NCBI GenBank assembly: GCA_018664745.1
Contig: JABJNS010000065.1
Span: 1 to 50,587 of the forward strand
Direction: 5' to 3'
Origin: Flavobacteriales bacterium
GTDB lineage: Bacteria > Bacteroidota > Bacteroidia > Flavobacteriales > BACL11
DNA length: 50,587 nt
Below are positions 8,399-16,215 of the stretch, piece by piece. Below the pieces are notes generated by a model. The model saw only the letters and a program-made list of their open reading frames with translations, searched no databases and was not told the origin of the DNA. The stretch's first letter is position 1; every line of letters starts with the position of its first letter. A program made the translations under genes and the position numbers.

Positions 8399-9291
8399 TA
8401 ACACTAGATAAATGTCCTTTGTGCTCAAAAGAAAATTTAGTCAAGAAATTAGATTGTATTGACCATTCAACATCTAATGAAATTTTTACAATTGTTTCAT
8501 GTGAAACATGTGAATTTACATTTACTAACCCTATACCAAAAGAAGAAAACTTAGGAGAGTACTATAAGTCTGACATGTATATTTCGCACACTAATAATAC
8601 CAAAGGGCTATTCAACTGGATGTATCAAACTGTTAGAAAATATGCAGTTGGAACTAAAATTAATTTACTTAAAAAAATATCTCAGAAAGAAAATCATCTT
8701 GATATTGGCTGTGGAACAGGAGAGTTTTTAAATGCCTGCCAGAATGCAGGATACAAGGTAAAAGGAATAGAGCCATCAGAAATTGCCAGAGATCAAGCTA
8801 TCAAAAATTTCAAACTATCAGTAAGTGACAATACAAATCTAAACCAATTTAAAACAGAAGAATTTGACTCCATTAGCATGTGGCATGTGTTAGAACATAT
8901 CCCTAATTTGAATGAAACTATAAAAGAATTTGATCGAATTCTAAGTCAAAAAGGAAAAGTAATAATTGCCGTTCCGAATCATAAGAGTTGGGATGCAAAT
9001 TATTATAAAGAATTTTGGGCAGCTTGGGATGTACCAATTCATTTATGGCATTTTTCAAGAAATACAATTGAACAATTATTCAGCAAATACAATTTCAAAC
9101 TAAAAAAAACCAAACCAATGTTATTTGATTCTTTTTATGTATCATTACTAAGTGAAGAATTTAAAACTGGAAAGAAAAAATTTGTTAGAGGATTCATAAT
9201 CGGCCTAATTTCAAATATTATTGGAATACTGACAAAAAAAGGCTGCTCAAGCACAATTTATGTCTTTGAAAAGCAAAACAAAGCTATTTAA
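8395..9291 (+). CDS. Class I SAM-dependent methyltransferase with N-terminal Cys4 motif
   Basis: Predicted SAM-dependent methyltransferase of 298 residues; the substrate is unknown. A possible zinc ribbon is formed by C7/C10 and C36/C39 (CPLC and CETC). The Rossmann methyltransferase core follows, with motif I LDIGCGTG at residues 102-109, the acidic strand-2 end in VKGIEPSE, and later motifs SMWHVLEHIPN and GKVIIAVPN. The C-terminus has a hydrophobic segment (about 262-275). Its start overlaps the mnmG stop by four bases, so it is translationally coupled to a tRNA wobble modification enzyme, which raises the possibility of tRNA as substrate. Small-molecule or glycan methylation is equally compatible with the Cys4-Methyltransf_23-like layout. 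Confidence is high for the fold and low for the substrate. Confidence 0.85.
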   Translation: MITLDKCPLCSKENLVKKLDCIDHSTSNEIFTIVSCETCEFTFTNPIPKEENLGEYYKSDMYISHTNNTKGLFNWMYQTVRKYAVGTKINLLKKISQKENHLDIGCGTGEFLNACQNAGYKVKGIEPSEIARDQAIKNFKLSVSDNTNLNQFKTEEFDSISMWHVLEHIPNLNETIKEFDRILSQKGKVIIAVPNHKSWDANYYKEFWAAWDVPIHLWHFSRNTIEQLFSKYNFKLKKTKPMLFDSFYVSLLSEEFKTGKKKFVRGFIIGLISNIIGILTKKGCSSTIYVFEKQNKAI

Positions 9292-9428
9292 GACGTTTTA
9301 AAGACAATAAGACACATTCTGGAAGCATTAGCTGAAAATAAAAAGATAATCAATTATGTATAAATTATTTTCAACCTATTGATTGCTATATAATTAAAAA
9401 ACATTTTAGTGATTTTAAGATAAAATCG

Positions 9429-9436
9429 TACCTTTG
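9429..9436 (+). promoter_or_regulatory. Bacteroidota -7 box (TACCTTTG) upstream of the FN3 protein gene
   Basis: TACCTTTG matches TAnnTTTG and ends 18 bases before the ATG at 9455. It sits at the 3' end of the 163-base gap 9292-9454, the longest intergenic stretch in the window. I see nothing else there: no convincing terminator hairpin and no second ORF. Confidence 0.6.
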
Positions 9437-9454
9437 TATAAATAAAAACCAGAG

Positions 9455-10753
9455 ATGAGAAAATTACTTTTAATATTATTATGCTCAATATTGTATGGAT
9501 ACAGTAATGCACAATGCAATACCCCTTCAAATCCTTATAGCTCAAATATCAATTATTATAATGCTGACGCCAACTGGAGCTCTCAAACAAATGTTTATAA
9601 TTATAAAATCCGCTATAGAATTTTAGGAACAAGTTCATGGTTGTATAAAAATAATATTGACTCATTAGCTGTTTCAAAAAACATTAACAATCTACAGCCT
9701 CTTACTAGTTATATATGGCAAATTCGATCATACTGTGACTCCACAGGAAGCAATTATTCGCAATGGTCAGCTACCGATACATTTTATACAAATACTCTAA
9801 ATTGCCCTACAATTACAGGGCTTTATTCCAATAACATTTACTACAATGAAGCTGATGCTAATTGGAGTACTACAGCTGGAGTAAACAGATATAAAGTTCA
9901 CTATCGAATTTTAGGAACTTCAAGCTGGTCTAATCTAGGATTTATTGATTCATTAGATAACTCTGTTACTATTCCCTTATTACAGCAATCCACAACATAT
10001 GAATGGGAAATAATGGCATATTTTGACAGCACTTACCTACAAGCATCTCTATGGTCATCCCCTGATACTTTTACAACAACAACATTTGTTGCAGCACCAT
10101 TTAACCCAATTATCACAAATAGTATTGACAATCCAATTTGCAATACTGCAACAAATTTATCTTTATTTGCAAGTCAAAGCCAAAATGAGCCAGATATTGG
10201 AACATCAACAATAACTTCTGATGGAGGTTATTTTGATATTCAGTCCTTATCCATGGGTGATTCAGTAGGATTTGCTATAATGAACACGAGTACGCAAACA
10301 ATAGACGCAACATTGAAAGTCGGTATCATTGCTGGACAGAATTACGCCACAATTTATTCTTACGACATTACAGGTAGCCTTATAGGCTTCTTTGCGATAG
10401 AAAATATAAATGGAGGGATAAAAGTTAGCTCAAGCTCACCAAATGACGGAAATAACTACACTAGTGGATTTACTAGTGAAATCCATTTTACCAATCTATT
10501 CATCAACCCAAACATTAACGGCCCTTTGCATTTTTACACTGATATTCAATCGGAATTAAGTGATCAGTTTAATGACACAACAAGCATTTTAATATCATGT
10601 GTTAATTCAATTTCAGAGAATGAAAAAATAAATAATTTAGACTTTGAAGTTTATGATCTATTAGGAAGAAAAACTGATTGGAAAGAAAATACAATACTTA
10701 TCTATAAATATTCAAATGGTGAGGTAAGAAAAATATTCACTACAAAACAATAG
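9455..10753 (+). CDS. Secreted protein with two fibronectin type III repeats and a T9SS-like C-terminus
   Basis: Predicted exported surface or extracellular protein of 432 residues. A signal peptide covers residues 1-20 (ends NAQ, then C). Two FN3-like repeats follow, about 21-113 and 116-209. They share closely similar segments, for example YRILGTSSW in both, suggesting internal duplication. Residues about 215-385 form a Ser/Thr/Asn-rich region of unknown fold. The C-terminus has VYDLLGRK, then YKYSNGEVRKIF, resembling a short variant of the T9SS sorting domain (DLLGR ... Y.Y.DG.V.K) without the usual PNP block. No enzyme motif is seen. The stop codon abuts the 3' end of the opposing tRNA-Arg gene with no spacer. 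Confidence 0.8.
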   Translation: MRKLLLILLCSILYGYSNAQCNTPSNPYSSNINYYNADANWSSQTNVYNYKIRYRILGTSSWLYKNNIDSLAVSKNINNLQPLTSYIWQIRSYCDSTGSNYSQWSATDTFYTNTLNCPTITGLYSNNIYYNEADANWSTTAGVNRYKVHYRILGTSSWSNLGFIDSLDNSVTIPLLQQSTTYEWEIMAYFDSTYLQASLWSSPDTFTTTTFVAAPFNPIITNSIDNPICNTATNLSLFASQSQNEPDIGTSTITSDGGYFDIQSLSMGDSVGFAIMNTSTQTIDATLKVGIIAGQNYATIYSYDITGSLIGFFAIENINGGIKVSSSSPNDGNNYTSGFTSEIHFTNLFINPNINGPLHFYTDIQSELSDQFNDTTSILISCVNSISENEKINNLDFEVYDLLGRKTDWKENTILIYKYSNGEVRKIFTTKQ

Positions 10754-10827
10754 TGACCTAGGAGGGATTCGAACCCCCAACCGTCAGAGCCGAAATCTGA
10801 TATTCTATCCAGTTGAACTACTAGGCC
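10754..10827 (-). tRNA. tRNA-Arg, anticodon UCG
   Basis: On the minus strand this folds as a 74-base cloverleaf. The acceptor GGCCTAG pairs with CTAGGTC (one G-U). The D arm is GTTC/GAAT. The anticodon stem TCAGA/TCTGA encloses the loop TTTCGGC, giving anticodon TCG (positions 10791-10793 on the plus strand), which reads CGN arginine codons. The T arm is GGGGG-TTCGAAT-CCCTC, the discriminator base is A, and the 3' CCA is not encoded. Its 3' end touches the stop codon of the FN3 gene, and it has its own promoter at 10835-10863. Confidence 0.96.
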
Positions 10828-10834
10828 TATATTG

Positions 10835-10863
10835 CAAAAGTAATCTTTAATTAAGTATTACAA
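10835..10863 (-). promoter_or_regulatory. Promoter of tRNA-Arg (TTG-N18-TACTTTTG)
   Basis: On the minus strand a TTG (-33 element, 10863-10861) is followed after 18 bases by TACTTTTG (-7 box, 10842-10835). Both match the Bacteroidota consensus with correct spacing. The box ends seven bases before the first tRNA base, so transcription should start almost at the mature 5' end. This is the best complete promoter in the window. Confidence 0.75.
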
Positions 10864-10919
10864 TTTTTTTTCTAATAAGAAGTTATCTGATTGTATTATA
10901 GTATTATTGCTTTTGAATT

Positions 10920-13103
10920 ATGAAAAAATTATTATTTCTTCTATTTCCTTTATTTATCCAGGCCCAAGATGTACCAATTGGTTTTTGGAAAGATTATCAA
11001 TCCTATACTAATACAAGTTATATTACTCAAGCTAAAAGCAAAATATATTGTGTTACAAATGGTGGTTTATTTTATCTGAACAGGGATGATAATACACTTA
11101 ATCGCTTATCAAAAGTTACAGGACTTTCTGATATTGGAGTTAAAAAAATTGCCTATTATGATTCGTCAGAAACAACCATCATTACCTATGAAAATTGTAA
11201 TATTGATTTAATAAAAGAAGGAAGGATAATAAATATTTCTGATATCAAACGGAAAGAAATTATTGGAAACAAACTGATAAATAATATAACTATCAAAAAA
11301 GGCATTGCATATCTATCCTGCACCTTTGGGCTAGTACTTTTAGATCTAGAAAAGGAAGAAATAAAAGACACCTATAGAATAGGAGAGAATGGTAACTTTG
11401 TAGGAATTAATAGTTGCGCTTTTAATGAGCAAAATATTTTTGTAGCTTCTGAAGATGGTATTTATTCAGCCGACATACATTCCACTAGTTTATTTGATTT
11501 TAATAGTTGGGAATTAGATACTAATAGAACTGAAAATTATTGGAATATTTTTTCAATTGGAGATTCTATCTGGACTGGAGATTCTAACTCGTTTTACAAC
11601 AACAATTTACTTTTCATAGCCAATAATGATACCGTATTAATTTATGAAAACCTACTAACAAATCCAGATACTCTTATTGATAATAAGCTAAAATACATTC
11701 AATACATATATCATGATATTGAGGAAAATACCTGGATAGCAGATAGCGAAAATGGACTTTTACAGTTTATTAATTTTAATTACCAAGGAAACTTTATTCC
11801 TGAAGGGCCAACAATAAATGATACATACAGTTTAGAATATGAAAATAATACGCTTTACATGTGTCATGGAGGGCACATTAATTTTAGTTCACAAGGAAAA
11901 ATATATGATGGCGTTTCAATAAGAAAAAATTATGATGAATGGATAAATTATAATTACACTGCTATTGGAATAGATGTATTGGAAGTTGCTGTTAAAAATG
12001 GAACTGAGTACTATGCTTCATGGCGAGATGGATTATCTGAAATAAAAAATGGAGAATTAGTTATACGATATGATAATGACAATACAAATGGAGCACTAGA
12101 AACTACAGGGAGCTCAAATAATAGAATAAAAATTTCTGATTTGAAGTTTGATGATAATGGAAATTTATGGGGATTAAACTCAGAAGTTAATCATCCTTTA
12201 TTTGTAAAAACAAAAGATAATGAATGGTTTTCATTCGGCATGAACCAGGATAGACTTGGGCTTTTTTTTGACGACCTAATTATTGATCAATATAATCAGA
12301 AATGGGGAATACTAGGAAGGGGAGGATTATTTGTTTACAATGATAATAGTACAATTTCAGATGCTAATGATGATCAATATAAGATACTAAAAAATTCAGT
12401 TGGACAAGGAAATCTTCCTTCAATGGGAGTATATTCTATAGCTGAAGATTTAGACGGAGAGATATGGGTAGGAACCGATAAAGGCATTGGAATTTTCTAC
12501 AACCCTTCAGCAATTTTTTCAGGAAACAATTTTGATGCCCAACAAGTACTTATTCAAGAAGGAGATTACGGTCAATATTTATTAAGTGAAGAAAAAATAA
12601 AATGCATCACAATAGATGGTGCAAATAGAAAATGGATTGGAACTGAAAAAACTGGTGTTTTCTTAATTTCAGAAGATGGAATGGAGGAAATACAACACTT
12701 TACAGCTGAAAATAGCCCATTATTTTCAAATAATATTTATGATATAACGATTAACCCTGAAAATGGGGAGGTATTTATTGGTACGGAAAAAGGACTAATA
12801 TCATATCGTTCTGATGCAACTACAGGAGTAAAAACACAAGAAGAAACTCATGTATTTCCAAACCCTGTAAGAGAAACATATAATGGGCCTATTGCTATAA
12901 ATGGACTAATTACCAATGCAAATATTAAAATCACTGATATTGATGGTAATTTAGTTTTTGAAGATTTTGCAAAAGGAGGGCAAGCAATTTGGAATGGTAA
13001 AAACAAGAATGGAGAAAGAGCTTCCACAGGAGTATATTTAGTTTTCAGTACTGATATTAATGGATTAGAGAAGATGGTTAGTAAAATTCTTTTTGTTAAA
13101 TAA
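10920..13103 (+). CDS. porZ: PorZ-like T9SS surface component (beta-propeller protein with C-terminal sorting domain)
   Basis: 727 residues with a signal peptide (1-15, ending IQAQ) and mature N-terminus DVPIGFWKDYQSY, characteristic of PorZ. Two seven-bladed-propeller-like regions of the two-component-regulator/ligand-binding type follow, with blades such as EIWVGTDKGIGIF, RKWIGTEKTGVFLI and EVFIGTEKGLISY. It ends in a T9SS-type C-terminal domain (about 643-727: VFPNPVRE ... STGVYLVF ... KILFVK). In Porphyromonas, PorZ acts at the cell surface with the T9SS sortase PorU to supply the anionic LPS anchor. Immediate overlap with recO (TAATG) is a neighbourhood often seen for porZ in Bacteroidota. 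A weak -7-like TGCTTTTG lies at 10908-10915, just before the start. Confidence 0.82.
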   Translation: MKKLLFLLFPLFIQAQDVPIGFWKDYQSYTNTSYITQAKSKIYCVTNGGLFYLNRDDNTLNRLSKVTGLSDIGVKKIAYYDSSETTIITYENCNIDLIKEGRIINISDIKRKEIIGNKLINNITIKKGIAYLSCTFGLVLLDLEKEEIKDTYRIGENGNFVGINSCAFNEQNIFVASEDGIYSADIHSTSLFDFNSWELDTNRTENYWNIFSIGDSIWTGDSNSFYNNNLLFIANNDTVLIYENLLTNPDTLIDNKLKYIQYIYHDIEENTWIADSENGLLQFINFNYQGNFIPEGPTINDTYSLEYENNTLYMCHGGHINFSSQGKIYDGVSIRKNYDEWINYNYTAIGIDVLEVAVKNGTEYYASWRDGLSEIKNGELVIRYDNDNTNGALETTGSSNNRIKISDLKFDDNGNLWGLNSEVNHPLFVKTKDNEWFSFGMNQDRLGLFFDDLIIDQYNQKWGILGRGGLFVYNDNSTISDANDDQYKILKNSVGQGNLPSMGVYSIAEDLDGEIWVGTDKGIGIFYNPSAIFSGNNFDAQQVLIQEGDYGQYLLSEEKIKCITIDGANRKWIGTEKTGVFLISEDGMEEIQHFTAENSPLFSNNIYDITINPENGEVFIGTEKGLISYRSDATTGVKTQEETHVFPNPVRETYNGPIAINGLITNANIKITDIDGNLVFEDFAKGGQAIWNGKNKNGERASTGVYLVFSTDINGLEKMVSKILFVK

Positions 13104-13810
13104 TGAAATACAAAAGTAGGGCTATTGCATTAAGCTATCTAAAACAAGGGGAAAGCTCTATTATCTCAAAAATATTTACTGAAGAAAAAGGATTACAAAG
13201 CTTCATCATAAAAGGGGTAAGGTCAAAAAAATCAAAAAAAAACCTAGGTCTTTTCCAAGCATTACAGCTAGTAAATATAAATGCAAGTTACATACCAAAA
13301 AAAAATCTTCAGTACATAATTGAAATATCCTTAGAGCAGAATAAAATTCATAGTGGAATTGATATGACAAGAAAATTTCTTGCTATTTTTGTTGCTGAAG
13401 TTCTTTCAAAAGTTCTCATGGAAAGAGAAGATAATAAATTGCTTTTTAAATTTATTTGGGAAATAAAAAAAAGCTTAGATGATTCAAAAAAAATTGACAT
13501 TAACTTTCCTTTAATTTTCTTAATTCGGCTATCTGAATTTCTAGGATTTTCACCATCAAAAGAAGAGAGTAGTGGTCACTATTTTAATATGGAAACAGGA
13601 GAATTTACAAATAATCAATCCGAACTCAATCATTATCTAGAAAAAGAGGATTCAATGTACTTAAAATCTTTACTTGAAAATGAGAAGATTTTAATTCCCT
13701 ATCAAAATAGAAATCATATTTTATTATCTCTTATTCAATACTACAAACTTCAACACCATGAACTTAAAAATATGACTTCTCACTTAATTATTGAATCTCT
13801 AAGAAAATGA
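13103..13810 (+). CDS. recO: DNA repair protein RecO
   Basis: Recombination mediator of the RecFOR pathway that helps load RecA on SSB-coated DNA. The 235 residues show the N-terminal OB-fold (about 1-80: AIALSYLKQGESSIISKIFTEEKG, then IKGVRSKKSKKNLG, LFQALQLVNI) and a helical C-terminal domain. The zinc-finger cysteines present in some RecO proteins are absent, as in most Bacteroidota members. The start overlaps the porZ stop by one base and the stop overlaps the next gene by four. A-tracts of seven and nine bases occur at 13225-13231 and 13234-13242, inside the KSKKSKKN codons. Confidence 0.93.
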   Translation: MKYKSRAIALSYLKQGESSIISKIFTEEKGLQSFIIKGVRSKKSKKNLGLFQALQLVNINASYIPKKNLQYIIEISLEQNKIHSGIDMTRKFLAIFVAEVLSKVLMEREDNKLLFKFIWEIKKSLDDSKKIDINFPLIFLIRLSEFLGFSPSKEESSGHYFNMETGEFTNNQSELNHYLEKEDSMYLKSLLENEKILIPYQNRNHILLSLIQYYKLQHHELKNMTSHLIIESLRK

Positions 13811-16119
13811 GGTACTTAACCATTTTATTTATCTTTTTTGGACATAAACTTAACGCCCAAGAAATTATCCTTTTAGATGCCCTTACCGAACTCCCAATTG
13901 AAGGGGTTAGTGTTAGTAGTAAAACTAAAGACTTAGGCGTAATAAGCAATAATATGGGAATTACTAACTTAAGTGTTTTTAGTTCCAAAGAAACTTTAAT
14001 CATTCAACATATAGCTTATCAAAAAATTGAACAAATAAAAAGCTCAATACAGCAAAAAACAATTTTCTTAGTTTTAAAAACACATTCGCTAGAAAATGTA
14101 GAAATAACCGAATCAAAAGAAAGTTTAAAATCAACATTGAAACACCTTAAAATAACTCCCACTATAATGTTAAAATCACAAAGCGCACAAACAAGTGATC
14201 TATTAGAAAAAACCATGGGAGTAAGTATTCAAAATAGTCAGAACGGGGGGGGGAGCCCAAACCTTAGAGGAATGGAGGCAAATAGACTGCTTATTGTTGT
14301 TGATGGAATACCTTTAAACAACACTATTTTCAGAAGTGGACACCTCCAAAGTACAGCTACAATTAATCCTATTTTTCTTAAAGATGCTGAAGTATTGTTT
14401 GGCCCCGCATCAGTGGCTTACGGAAATGGAGCTATGGGTGGAGCTATTCTTTTCAGCACCAAGCGACCAGAAAATAAAAACAGTACGCAATTCACCCAAC
14501 AATATGAGAGTAGTTCAGATGCTGTTTTTACTTCAATAATCTCAAATTATAAAACAAATAATAGTGCTAACATTAGTGGGTTTTCGCTTAAATCATATGG
14601 TAATTTAAAAATGGGAAGCAATAGAAAACATGGATTTAAAAATTGGGGGAAGGAAGCAATAATTACAGAAAATAATATCCAAAAAGGAACAGCTTATCAG
14701 CAAGCTGATTTTTTTCATAAAACTTTATTTAAACTAAGTAATACCAACTTCCTACTCTTTAACTCTCAATTTTCCACATCATCAAATATTAACCGATTTG
14801 ACAAGTTAAATGATATTAAAGATGGAGAACAAAAATATAAAAACTGGTACTATGGGCCTCAAAAAAGATTCTTCCAAAGTGCTAGATTAAAAAATTATTT
14901 TCAAAATTTTGCTTCTGACGAATCCGTATTTACTGTAGCATATCAGAATATTAAAGAATCTAGACACAAACAAAAAAATGGAGATGAGTTACTAAATAAT
15001 AGAACTGAAACTTTACATATTTTAGATTTTAAATCTGATTTTTTAAAACAGTTTAATCGCTTTAAATTGAATTATGGTTTTGATTCTAGATTCCAAAAAT
15101 TAAACTCGACAGCAAACTTATCAGATAAAAACACTCATTTTTATAATACTACTCGCTATCCTGACGGAGGAGCCAATGTTATAAACAATGCTATATATTC
15201 GCAAATTAATCTTGATTGCACAAAGAATTTATTGCTATTAGTCGGAAGCAGATATAGCATCAATTCTTTATCTGCAACATTTCAAGACACTACAGTTATC
15301 CATTTGCCTTTTAATGAAATTCGAGTACATAATAAGTCACTATCTAATTCTCTGCAACTTGTTTATAAATACAATCCTAGTTTAAGGATTAATGGAGCAG
15401 TATCAAATGGTTTTCGAAACCCAAATACAGATGATATTGGAAAAGTTTTCTCAAAAAATGATTTGTCAGTAATAGTCCCTAACAACAACTTATCCCCTGA
15501 AAAATCATTAAATATTGAAACAGGTATTCACCTTAAAATAAAGAATATAATTACCGTGCAATTACAGATATTCCAAACACAAATTACTGATGCAATTGAA
15601 AGGCGTGAAGCGACTTTAAATGAACTTGACTCCATGAATTATGACGGAGAGATGATGAAAATAATGATGAATACAAATATTGGTCGTGCAACAATAAAAG
15701 GGTTAAATTTTGCATATCAACTAAAGATTAATAAACAATTTTCACATAATACTATCATCAATGCATTACATGGTGAAACGGTAGATGGACTTCCACTAGC
15801 TCACATTCCACCAACTAGCATTACTAGCACTTTAAATTATGAGTATAATAATCAAGCTATCTCCTTAAGTACGCACTATAATGCTCTAAAAAAAGCCATA
15901 GATTATGATTTAGGTGGTGTTGACAATTTAGAAGAAGCTACACAAATTGGAAATCCTTCATGGTATACTCTCAGCTTAAAGTATAGTAATAGTCTGGACA
16001 AGAACTTAACCTTTATTGCTGGTATTCAAAATATTATGGATATTCATTACAAAACTTTTGGGTCGGGAATTAGTGCTAGTGGAAGAAATTTTACGCTATC
16101 TTTACGTGCTAATTTTTAA
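13807..16119 (+). CDS. TonB-dependent outer-membrane receptor with N-terminal carboxypeptidase-like domain
   Basis: Predicted outer-membrane active transporter of 770 residues; the ligand is unknown. A signal peptide (1-17, ending NAQ) is followed by a short CarboxypepD_reg-like beta domain (about 18-95). The plug domain (about 115-225) includes GGGSPNLRGMEANRLLIVVDGIPLNN and ANPIFLKDAEVLFGPASVAYGNGAMGG-like blocks. The 22-strand barrel ends in the aromatic terminus SLRANF. Its ATG overlaps the recO stop (ATGA). Three consecutive GGG codons (residues 147-149) create a nine-base G tract in this AT-rich gene. The frame is intact here, so this copy is 'on'. The absence of a SusD partner argues against a glycan-uptake locus; small ligands such as siderophores or cobalamin are possible. 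Confidence 0.9.
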   Translation: MRYLTILFIFFGHKLNAQEIILLDALTELPIEGVSVSSKTKDLGVISNNMGITNLSVFSSKETLIIQHIAYQKIEQIKSSIQQKTIFLVLKTHSLENVEITESKESLKSTLKHLKITPTIMLKSQSAQTSDLLEKTMGVSIQNSQNGGGSPNLRGMEANRLLIVVDGIPLNNTIFRSGHLQSTATINPIFLKDAEVLFGPASVAYGNGAMGGAILFSTKRPENKNSTQFTQQYESSSDAVFTSIISNYKTNNSANISGFSLKSYGNLKMGSNRKHGFKNWGKEAIITENNIQKGTAYQQADFFHKTLFKLSNTNFLLFNSQFSTSSNINRFDKLNDIKDGEQKYKNWYYGPQKRFFQSARLKNYFQNFASDESVFTVAYQNIKESRHKQKNGDELLNNRTETLHILDFKSDFLKQFNRFKLNYGFDSRFQKLNSTANLSDKNTHFYNTTRYPDGGANVINNAIYSQINLDCTKNLLLLVGSRYSINSLSATFQDTTVIHLPFNEIRVHNKSLSNSLQLVYKYNPSLRINGAVSNGFRNPNTDDIGKVFSKNDLSVIVPNNNLSPEKSLNIETGIHLKIKNIITVQLQIFQTQITDAIERREATLNELDSMNYDGEMMKIMMNTNIGRATIKGLNFAYQLKINKQFSHNTIINALHGETVDGLPLAHIPPTSITSTLNYEYNNQAISLSTHYNALKKAIDYDLGGVDNLEEATQIGNPSWYTLSLKYSNSLDKNLTFIAGIQNIMDIHYKTFGSGISASGRNFTLSLRANF
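14245..14253 (+). repeat. Nine-base poly-G tract inside the TonB receptor gene
   Basis: Nine consecutive G bases encode Gly147-Gly149 in the plug domain. It is the longest G run I found in the window; the next is seven Gs at 29986-29992 in asnS. A tract of this length can slip during replication, and a gain or loss of one base would truncate the receptor early. Confidence 0.9.
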
Positions 16120-16189
16120 AGCTCTATCTACAATACACTGAACACATAAGACCAGGTTTATATCGCCTTATCAAAAGGAAAACTAAGTG

Positions 16190-16197
16190 TATCTTTG
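16190..16197 (+). promoter_or_regulatory. Bacteroidota -7 box (TATCTTTG) upstream of the Asp-box protein
   Basis: TATCTTTG matches TAnnTTTG and ends 18 bases before the ATG at 16216. A possible TTG start at 16195 lies inside this box, which argues against that start. No clear -33 TTG is present. Confidence 0.6.
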
Positions 16198-16215
16198 GTC
16201 TCTAAAATTTATTAC

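Noticed and set aside
8073..8444. 123-codon minus-strand ORF across the mnmG/methyltransferase junction
   Set aside because: Leu-rich shadow antisense to two well-supported genes.
9292..9340. Three spaced AAGAC repeats after the methyltransferase gene
   Set aside because: Too short and irregular for a repeat array or binding-site cluster.
16195..16215. Upstream TTG start for the Asp-box protein
   Set aside because: It lies inside the -7 box TATCTTTG and would place extra residues before a clear signal peptide.
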